The notes beneath the pieces were generated by a model. The model did not search any database, was not told the DNA's origin, and saw only the letters and a program-made list of their open reading frames with translations. A stretch of DNA of 64,000 nucleotides. It comes from Oscillospiraceae bacterium (GTDB taxonomy: Bacteria; Bacillota; Clostridia; Oscillospirales; Ruminococcaceae). Position numbers and translations under genes: made by a program. Shown here piece by piece: positions 56,698 through 64,000 of the stretch. The DNA is taken from the NCBI GenBank assembly GCA_009784825.1, contig WQXO01000003.1:112997-176996 (forward strand), given 5' to 3'. Every line of letters starts with the position of its first letter. The first letter of the stretch is position 1.

Positions 56698-58089
56698 TCA
56701 TTTTTTAGGTGGATTGTTTTTGGCGGTGGCGACTAATTCATCGTCATAGTATAGCTCGAATGTAAAGTCGCCGCCTTTCAAAGCCTTGCCTTTTGTTTTC
56801 TTTTTCGCATTAAGCTCAACACATACCCCACCCTCGGTTTTGCATAACGGCGGGTCGGGGTAGTTTTCGTCGGTTAAGCCGTCGGGGATTAGTTTCCATA
56901 TATTTGCTCCCTCGGTGTCGCTTACGAAAACCTCGCCTGCCCAGTTAAGGGTTATCCCTCTCGGTGCTTTTACTAAAACCTCATAACCGTTTCCGTAAAT
57001 TGTTTTGATTTCACTCAAGTCGGCGAGGACTTTTCTGATACGGTTTTGTGACTGGTCGGCAACGTAAATATTCGAGTTTTCGTCAACAGCGACGTCGCTT
57101 AAGTATTTAAATAAGGCAATTTGATTAAGCGGTTTGCCGTGTTCTTGAACCGTTCCGTCGTTTACGTTGGTGTATTGATTAGGCGGGATTTGCCCGTTCC
57201 CTGCGACGGTTGTGATTATCCCTGTGACGAGGTCAATTCTACGGACACGGTGGTTGTTCATGTCGGCGATGTAGAGGTTTTTGTCATCCTCGTCGAGTGC
57301 AATTCCCACCGGCTTATTCATAAGGGCAGAGCTTGCCGGACCGCCGTCACCGCCGTACCCCGCTGCGGCACTTGTGCTTCCCGCAAGGTGATAGATTTTC
57401 CACCCGTCGGCTTTGGTATATTCTAATTTGCGGATTACATTATTATTGGTGTCGGCAACGTAAATTATGTCGGCGTTTTTATTTATAGCCACCCCTTGTG
57501 GAGTGTTGAAGCGTGCTTCCATTGGGTTATGGTCGGGCGGGTCATAATATCCTCCCGCTGAGCCCGAAATGTATTTCCCTGCAATTTTCGTCAACCATGG
57601 GTCGGCAGGGTAGGGTGTTCCTTTTGCATAAAGCAATGCCCCCTTATAATAAACATCGTTTTCGTATATTCCGGCGGGGTGGTTCATTTCGAGAAGCATA
57701 ACAAGATGGCTGTCGGTGTTTAAGAATACAACACGGTCGCAATGCTCCGACACGTCAACCGCCATAGGCTCATACATTTCTATACCCTGTGCGATAACGC
57801 CGTTAGGGGGGTCTGCAGAGCCTGCCTCCACCCCTGTGCCGACGATTGTGCGGATTACCCATTGCCCCGTGTCGTCCATTGTCACCATGCGGACGCAGCC
57901 GTTGTATTCGTCGGCGAAATAGAGATTCCCGAGGTAGTCGGCGGACAACCCCCTCGGGTGGTTAATCTGTGCAATGTTAATCGGCACGTCCGGTATCGGG
58001 TTTTTGCCGATGTTCCCGTTGAAGCCGCCCTGTCCCGTGCCTGCGTATTTTACCGGGGTGTATGTAAATGTGTCGAGATAGTCGTGCAT
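56698..58089 (-). CDS. NHL-repeat beta-propeller protein
   Basis: Repeated NHLGx-like blades (PRGLSADYLGNLYFADEYNGCVRMV, PVGIALDEDDKNLYIADMNNHRVRRID); start trimmed to MHDYLDTF. Confidence 0.85.
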   Translation of the reverse strand: MHDYLDTFTYTPVKYAGTGQGGFNGNIGKNPIPDVPINIAQINHPRGLSADYLGNLYFADEYNGCVRMVTMDDTGQWVIRTIVGTGVEAGSADPPNGVIAQGIEMYEPMAVDVSEHCDRVVFLNTDSHLVMLLEMNHPAGIYENDVYYKGALLYAKGTPYPADPWLTKIAGKYISGSAGGYYDPPDHNPMEARFNTPQGVAINKNADIIYVADTNNNVIRKLEYTKADGWKIYHLAGSTSAAAGYGGDGGPASSALMNKPVGIALDEDDKNLYIADMNNHRVRRIDLVTGIITTVAGNGQIPPNQYTNVNDGTVQEHGKPLNQIALFKYLSDVAVDENSNIYVADQSQNRIRKVLADLSEIKTIYGNGYEVLVKAPRGITLNWAGEVFVSDTEGANIWKLIPDGLTDENYPDPPLCKTEGGVCVELNAKKKTKGKALKGGDFTFELYYDDELVATAKNNPPKK

Positions 58090-58157
58090 AAGTAGTTCCT
58101 CCATGTTTTCTTGCAGTATATGTTTAAGAGGTTGTTTCGGTTTCTGTAAATTCCCCC

Positions 58158-58202
58158 TTGACAAGAGTAGATTATCTATGTATAATATATGTAGATAATC
58201 TA
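58158..58202 (+). promoter_or_regulatory. PadR operator/promoter: TTGACA-N17-TATAAT with perfect dyad TAGATTATCTA-N13-TAGATAATCTA
   Basis: 11-bp perfect inverted repeat flanking the -10 region. Confidence 0.85.
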
Positions 58203-58225
58203 TTTATATTTTGGAGGGTGTACTT

Positions 58226-58573
58226 ATGACATACGAAAAGAACGTGGTTTCGGGGAATACGACAATGCTTATATTAAAGCTTCTTGAGGGGCAGGATATG
58301 TATGGTTATCAAATCATCGACGAAATTCTGAAAAAATCGGGGAACACCTTTAACCTTAAAACAGGGACATTATACCCGATTATGCACGGGCTTGAAAAAG
58401 ACGGAATGGTGACTTCCTATGACGAAACTGCCGAAAGTGGGCGAGCGAGGAAGTATTACCGCCTTACGAATAAGGGTAAAGCTCTGCTTTTGAAGAAAGA
58501 ATCGGAGTGGAAATTGTATGTAAATGCCGTTAACCGCCTAATGAGCGGAGGTGAAGTTAATGCGTTCGGATAA
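58226..58573 (+). CDS. PadR-family transcriptional regulator
   Basis: LILKLLEGQDMYGYQIIDEILKKSGNTFNLKTGTLYPIMHGLEKDGMV. Confidence 0.95.
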   Translation: MTYEKNVVSGNTTMLILKLLEGQDMYGYQIIDEILKKSGNTFNLKTGTLYPIMHGLEKDGMVTSYDETAESGRARKYYRLTNKGKALLLKKESEWKLYVNAVNRLMSGGEVNAFG

Positions 58574-61500
58574 TCATAAAATCGACGAATACATAAGCAT
58601 GGTTATTAAGCAAATCCGCTGTAGGGAGGCACATGTGAGCATTTCCGAGGAGCTGAGGGAGCATATTATGGACACACGGGATTGGTATCTTGAAAACGGC
58701 TACGACGAGGCGGAAGCTATTGAGAAAGCACTCGCCAAAACCGGCGAGCCAATTCCATTAGGCGAACAGTATGACAAGGTTCACTTACCTGAGCCTAAGT
58801 GGGGTATGCGGCCGTCACTGTCGGTTTCTACATTATTCCGCACACCGCTCAAAACCGTGATGATGTTTCTGTTAATCGCCATCGCCTCATTCGCATTGTT
58901 TTCACGAATTGCCGACTATTCCGTGACAGTGCGGGAAATGAAGAAAGTCGAAAACAGTTACAATGGTGTGATTTCATTCAATAACGGGGTTCCTGTGACA
59001 TATGACAAATATTTTATTTACAGTAATTTACCTAAAACCGCAAGCTTTCGTAACCGCTCAAATATGCCATGGCTTGATGAATATTTAGATGGATATTATT
59101 ACTTTGTTCCGTGGAAAAAACCGATAACTTTATCTCCTGAGCTGATAAGCGAGTTATCGGCGTTGCCGGGTGTAACCGCCGATACACGGTATATGACAGG
59201 TGGGGTGATTTATGACATTGAACGATTAAATTCAAAGATTTCTGAGGGGTATGACTGGGGATATGATTATACCGACAGGTTTATCATAGAGGGGACGTTT
59301 GAGGGTTATTTAGAGTCGTCGGTAGAGCCCATCTTTTTTTCGTTGGAGTTCTCGAATATTAAACAGTTAGCGGGGAAAGAATTTTTTGATGAGGGAGAAT
59401 CAATACCGCTCCTTATCCAATGGTTTATGGCAGATTGGGGGGTAATGCACTTCGGCCAAGCACAAATTTGGAGCGTTACAGAGTTTGAGGACGGAACAAT
59501 ACTACGACAATCAATGCTTGCCCCTGAGTCTAACAGTCGCTATTTTTTCAAAAGCACTCCGTATAGGGACGCAGAATTTGCGGACAGCCTTGTACCCGGA
59601 ACACGTTATATTTTTATTGGGCGATATGTCCCAAACACTTTTAATTTTGAGAATTATGAATACGAGGTTAAAAAAAATCTCATTCGTCTTGCTGAGGATA
59701 AACCGAAAGATTGGGGTGTGTACGCTGATGGTGATTATGTGGTTTGGCCTATCGATAAGGTTTTAGAATATAATGCAGGGCGTATTGCCGAAAGGGATTG
59801 GGATTTATTGAGCATGACCTCGTATATGGCGGGGAAGCCGTTAATGCTTCTCGGTGACCCTGATTCATATGATTTTTGCCAGTCGATTATGGAATTAACC
59901 GATTATGAAAATATTGCAAAAATGAATGAGCTGGTCGAGATTACTAAACAGGATTCGCACACTTTTGACATAGTGTATACGTCGAATATGGCGGCAATTC
60001 CGAGGTTTAATGAGCGGAAAATGGTTATTACAAGCGGCAGAATGGTAGTACCGAGTGATAATGATGTCTGCGTAATGAGCCAATATATTGCTGACGAATA
60101 TGGGTATCAATTAGGCGATATTGTTACAATCGGGTTAGGTGATAGGTTATTCGAGCAATACGCCCAGATGGGGGCGATTGCGTATATTCCCGAACGTATG
60201 TGGAATGTCGTTTCAACAGTTGAGCTTGAAATAGTGGGGTTCTACAAGGACATCGATTCCGAAGCGGCGAGAAATTCTGACTTGTTCATGGGGTATTCCC
60301 CGAATACGATTTTTGTTCCGCTGTCGTTGTTACCGATTGAAGTACCCCATGACCATGAGATTAAACCGGGGGAGTTCAGCCTGTTAGTCGAGAACCCTGT
60401 TAATATTGAAGAAGTGCTGGGGGCGGTAAGTGTATCAGCCGAGAATTTGGATATTAAACTGCGTGTTAGTGACGGTGGTTATGCAGGTGTTAAGGACAGC
60501 ATAAACGAGAGCATGAAAGCCTCCATTATAACAACGAGCCTGTATGTCTTAGCGGCGTTGGTTGCGATTGTTTTGTCGGTGTATCTGTATATCGGGAGGA
60601 ACAAGAAGGTTTATGCGATTATGCGGGCGTTGGGGACACCTGTAAGTAAGTCACGCAGTTCGCTGACTTTACCGCTTATGGTGATTGTTGCCGTTGCAAT
60701 TCCGCTCGGCGGAACAATCGGGTTGATGTATACATTCAGTGAAATGGCGGCGACATTACAAGGCTTCGAGATTGAGGGAGGCAGTTATATTGCTGATACG
60801 AGCGTGCCGATTATGGCGGTTGTCGGTGCTCTGATTGCGGAAATTGCGTTTATTGCATTGTTTACGGGGTTATTTTTGCACAGACTTTCAAAAACCCCGC
60901 CGTTATCACTGCTTCAAGAGAATACTGCCCGGATGGCAGTTGACAATGGACAATTGACAGTGGACAGTTTCAAATCCAAAAATCCGTCGCAAGGCAAAAC
61001 CACAACTGTAAACTATCAACTATCAACTGTTAATTATAAAGGGTATTCTAAGTTAAATCAAGTAACACATTACATCTTCAAACACATGTGCAGAACGGGG
61101 TGGAGGAGTGTGATTGCGGTTTCTCTTGCGTTTGTTCTGTCGGGGGCAGTCGGTGTGATTATATTAACCAAGACCAATTATGAGGAGATGTTCAGACAGA
61201 TTGACGTGAAAAGCAGTATAAATAATATTTCCTACAGCAATGTATTAGCATTGTCAGAGTCGGATTTAATTAATGAAATGTATCTTTACGGCAGGTATAC
61301 GGTTGCCGCAAACGATATAGATATTTCTGTTAATTTAACAATGACCAACGACATAAACCGTTATTTAACGGGTGAGTATTCCATTGAATATGCCGATGGT
61401 TATTCGGATAGTGTTTTCGCTGATGATATTCAAGGGGATAACGCCGTTTGTGTAATAGGTAGCAGCATTGCCGAGGCGTATGACGTAAATATCGGTGATG

Positions 61501-62318
61501 AAATTATGTTAATAGATTACATGGCGTATCGGGGTTGTATTGAATCACTTTATAACGAGGATTTTCGGAGTTTAATTGCGTCGATTTATGAGGGTCAGTT
61601 TGACACCGAGGAAGAATTGCAGTTGTTAATCGAGCGAATTCTTGATGAGGATAAGGAAAACTTTACTGTTGCTTATAAAGTCGTCGGTGTTGTGTATTCA
61701 AATAATTCTGATAGTTCTGATATTATAATCACCCCTCCCGGGAAAGCGGCGGAAAAACTGCATACCGTCGACGGTGCAGAGCGGTCTTTATCTAAACTGC
61801 CTGTTTCGTATACCGAAACGATATTAAGTGACAATGAAAGCGTCGATGAAATTAACGAGTACTTAGCAGAATTAGTCAGCATCAGCACAAACGAATTAGG
61901 AAACGCCGCCTCGTATTTCACCGATGTTCAGGAGCTTGATAATATTCGGCGGGTTCGGGATTTGCTTGGTACATTATTCCCGATTGCAGTAGCCGCGGCA
62001 GTGTTAATCGGGGCAGTTGCACCTGTGTTAATTATTATTCAATCGGCGAAGGAAGCGGCAATTCTGCGGGTTCTCGGTACTACGAAAAAGCGGGTTCGCT
62101 GTATGCTTGCTGCCGAGCAGGTTATTCTGTGTGTGTTCGGGCTGATTGTCGCAGGGGTGGGGTTGGTATTATATAATTCGGGATTGTTTATACAAAGCAC
62201 AGGTGTACTCGTATTATATGTTGGGTTGTATCTGTTCGGGAGTGTTTGTGCCTCGTTCGGGGCGGCGATTTCGGTGACTAAAAATAAGGTGTTGGAATTA
62301 TTACAAATTAAAGAATAA
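58560..62318 (+). CDS. ABC transporter permease (FtsX/MacB-like) with N-terminal HAAS/DUF1700-like domain
   Basis: EELREHIMDTRDWYLENGYDEAEAIEKALAKTGEP N-term; two FtsX-like blocks; overlaps padR stop. Confidence 0.85.
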   Translation: MRSDNHKIDEYISMVIKQIRCREAHVSISEELREHIMDTRDWYLENGYDEAEAIEKALAKTGEPIPLGEQYDKVHLPEPKWGMRPSLSVSTLFRTPLKTVMMFLLIAIASFALFSRIADYSVTVREMKKVENSYNGVISFNNGVPVTYDKYFIYSNLPKTASFRNRSNMPWLDEYLDGYYYFVPWKKPITLSPELISELSALPGVTADTRYMTGGVIYDIERLNSKISEGYDWGYDYTDRFIIEGTFEGYLESSVEPIFFSLEFSNIKQLAGKEFFDEGESIPLLIQWFMADWGVMHFGQAQIWSVTEFEDGTILRQSMLAPESNSRYFFKSTPYRDAEFADSLVPGTRYIFIGRYVPNTFNFENYEYEVKKNLIRLAEDKPKDWGVYADGDYVVWPIDKVLEYNAGRIAERDWDLLSMTSYMAGKPLMLLGDPDSYDFCQSIMELTDYENIAKMNELVEITKQDSHTFDIVYTSNMAAIPRFNERKMVITSGRMVVPSDNDVCVMSQYIADEYGYQLGDIVTIGLGDRLFEQYAQMGAIAYIPERMWNVVSTVELEIVGFYKDIDSEAARNSDLFMGYSPNTIFVPLSLLPIEVPHDHEIKPGEFSLLVENPVNIEEVLGAVSVSAENLDIKLRVSDGGYAGVKDSINESMKASIITTSLYVLAALVAIVLSVYLYIGRNKKVYAIMRALGTPVSKSRSSLTLPLMVIVAVAIPLGGTIGLMYTFSEMAATLQGFEIEGGSYIADTSVPIMAVVGALIAEIAFIALFTGLFLHRLSKTPPLSLLQENTARMAVDNGQLTVDSFKSKNPSQGKTTTVNYQLSTVNYKGYSKLNQVTHYIFKHMCRTGWRSVIAVSLAFVLSGAVGVIILTKTNYEEMFRQIDVKSSINNISYSNVLALSESDLINEMYLYGRYTVAANDIDISVNLTMTNDINRYLTGEYSIEYADGYSDSVFADDIQGDNAVCVIGSSIAEAYDVNIGDEIMLIDYMAYRGCIESLYNEDFRSLIASIYEGQFDTEEELQLLIERILDEDKENFTVAYKVVGVVYSNNSDSSDIIITPPGKAAEKLHTVDGAERSLSKLPVSYTETILSDNESVDEINEYLAELVSISTNELGNAASYFTDVQELDNIRRVRDLLGTLFPIAVAAAVLIGAVAPVLIIIQSAKEAAILRVLGTTKKRVRCMLAAEQVILCVFGLIVAGVGLVLYNSGLFIQSTGVLVLYVGLYLFGSVCASFGAAISVTKNKVLELLQIKE
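60937..61040 (+). repeat. Dispersed repeat inserted in-frame inside the permease CDS
   Basis: Arms CAGTTGACAATGGACAATTGACAGTGGACAGTTT / AACTGTAAACTATCAACTATCAACTGTTAATTA around AAATCCGTCGCAAGGCAAAACCACAAC. Confidence 0.75.
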
Positions 62319-62349
62319 TGTAGGGGCGGATTCCATATCCGTCCGTGAA
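62319..62349. repeat. GTAGGGGCGGA...TCCGTCCG hairpin repeat between permease and ATPase genes
   Basis: TGTAGGGGCGGATTCCATATCCGTCCGTG. Confidence 0.7.
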
Positions 62350-62359
62350 AGGAATAATT

Positions 62360-63010
62360 ATGTTATCACTTACAAACATATCGTATACCTATAAAGGTAC
62401 AAAAAATCCCGCTGTCTCAAACATAAACTGCGAGTTTGAGCAGGGGAAATTATACGCGATAGTAGGCCCGTCGGGTTCGGGGAAGTCCACGCTGTTGTCT
62501 ATGTTAGCGGGGCTTGACCTGCCGAGCGAGGGGGAGATTACATTCGATGACAGGAGCTTGGCTAAAATTGACCTTGACCGTTATCGCCGTGAAAACGTGG
62601 CAATGGTATTTCAAGCGTTTCACCTGTTACCGCTGTTGACGGTTACCGAAAATGTCTGCTATCCGTTGGAGTTATGCGGGGTTAAGCCGGACGAAGCGAA
62701 GCCGAGAGCCGATGAGCTTCTTGAACGGGTCGGGATTACCAAAGAGCAGATGAAACGGTTTCCCTCGAAGTTATCGGGTGGTGAACAGCAACGGGTGGCA
62801 ATCGCACGCAGTCTTGCGGCGGGGGCGAAGACACTCCTCGCTGATGAGCCGACGGGGAACTTGGACGTTACTAATACGCAGAACATTATGGAGATATTAA
62901 GCGGGCTTGCACATAATGACGGGTATTGTGTGATTGTTGTTACGCATGATTTAGAAGTGGCTCAAACGGCTGATGTTGTGTTTAAGATGAAGGACGGGGT
63001 GTTGGTGTAG
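62360..63010 (+). CDS. ABC transporter ATP-binding protein (MacB/LolD-like)
   Basis: VGPSGSGKSTLLSMLAG Walker A, LSGGEQQRVAIARSL, LLADEPTGNLD. Confidence 0.97.
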   Translation: MLSLTNISYTYKGTKNPAVSNINCEFEQGKLYAIVGPSGSGKSTLLSMLAGLDLPSEGEITFDDRSLAKIDLDRYRRENVAMVFQAFHLLPLLTVTENVCYPLELCGVKPDEAKPRADELLERVGITKEQMKRFPSKLSGGEQQRVAIARSLAAGAKTLLADEPTGNLDVTNTQNIMEILSGLAHNDGYCVIVVTHDLEVAQTADVVFKMKDGVLV

Positions 63011-63070
63011 TGAGGGTTGTATAGGGTGGAATAGAGAGGGAAAAGGGCTTCAGAAGAAGTCCTTTTTAAT

Positions 63071-63760
63071 TTACCATAAATCATATTCATCGCAAATAGC
63101 GTTTATCCTGTTTCTTATATCAAGATAGTCTTCCCTTGATTTCATAAGTACCCAGTCAGATTTTAACATATCTATTTCATGTGCTTCAACATATGGGGTT
63201 ATCTTGATTATCTCTCTCTCGAAATAACTTTTTTGAGATGAAGGTATCAAAGTAAATATAAATGTATAGACAATAAAAAAAATAGAAAAACATAAATGTG
63301 TTATATCAGAAATTCTTTTTCGTTTTAATGATTTAACACTTTCAAAAGACACAGTATTATCAGTTGCAACTTGCTTTGCTTCTTTTAATACTTGAATTCT
63401 TTTCTCTATGATTTCTCTTTTTTCTTCTGGCGTGGCGTCGTGAGGCAATTCTGTTTTTTCATAATCGTTCATTTTTTGTGAAACTTTTATTTTTTTTGAA
63501 TTATTTTTTATACTTATAGAGTCTATTATTAATACCATCCCCGCAAAAATGGTAAGCATTATAGCGAAAGAAATAATTGACAATTCATTATCAACCACAC
63601 TCCCGGCACGATAATAATAGTGATTAATTATGGAATCAATTATACTTCCCGAATAATTTGAAACTATTCCCCAAACTAATTGAAGAATTGCAAATATAGC
63701 AGCACCCATTACACTATAAATAATGGCTTTTTTACCATTTTTATCAAAAAACTCTCTCAT
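63071..63760 (-). CDS. Hypothetical membrane protein
   Basis: 229 aa with about three predicted TM segments. Confidence 0.6.
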   Translation of the reverse strand: MREFFDKNGKKAIIYSVMGAAIFAILQLVWGIVSNYSGSIIDSIINHYYYRAGSVVDNELSIISFAIMLTIFAGMVLIIDSISIKNNSKKIKVSQKMNDYEKTELPHDATPEEKREIIEKRIQVLKEAKQVATDNTVSFESVKSLKRKRISDITHLCFSIFFIVYTFIFTLIPSSQKSYFEREIIKITPYVEAHEIDMLKSDWVLMKSREDYLDIRNRINAICDEYDLW

Positions 63761-63903
63761 TTTAAGTAGCTCCTTTGTATTGTACTTTTAATGCGACTGT
63801 TGGTAATAAACATTATTTTACTATCAGTCATTTTCACCTAAATCAATGAACTCCCTCAAAAATAACGGTCTTGCACAAACGCAACCGACCTTGCATATAA
63901 AAC

Positions 63904-63934
63904 CCCGCCTCGACTTCGGCAGTTGAGGCGGGTT
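63904..63934. terminator. Rho-independent terminator-like hairpin CCCCGCCTCGACTTCGGCAGTTGAGGCGGG
   Basis: GC-rich near-perfect stem. Confidence 0.65.
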
Positions 63935-64000
63935 CAATGAATTTCGTTACTTTAAGCACAGCAATGCATTGCTGCTTGTGTAGTTTGGGTATAAACAACG

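Overview
The window looks like a flagellated Clostridia/Firmicutes chromosome; this is inferred from gene content and order, and no database search was possible. The left end has uxuB(partial)-uxuA, a tRNA-Val, dinD, an MFS transporter, a CpsB-like phosphatase, alr, an LCP-like protein, a ComFB-domain protein and a 1869-aa hybrid sensor kinase. A roughly 27-kb minus-strand fla/che operon runs from flgB (~41.2 kb) to cheD (~14.1 kb), and a two-gene restriction-modification cassette sits inside it between flhA and fliA. Right of the operon are PilZ and GGDEF proteins, a ParA-like ATPase, a RelE-type TA pair, rnr, secG and a DinJ antitoxin whose toxin is reduced to a 23-codon remnant. The most unusual region is ~48.9-56.7 kb. 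It is a tandem island of six secreted, sortase-type ([NS][PE]xTG) surface proteins with poly-Thr linkers. Four of them share a promoter architecture with exactly conserved spacing. Two unannotated modules in the island each pair a 26-28 aa membrane microprotein with a convergent sRNA, resembling type I toxin-antitoxin loci. The right end holds an NHL-repeat protein and a PadR/ABC-transporter operon with a perfect operator palindrome and a dispersed repeat inserted in-frame in the permease. Dispersed hairpin repeats occur across the window.
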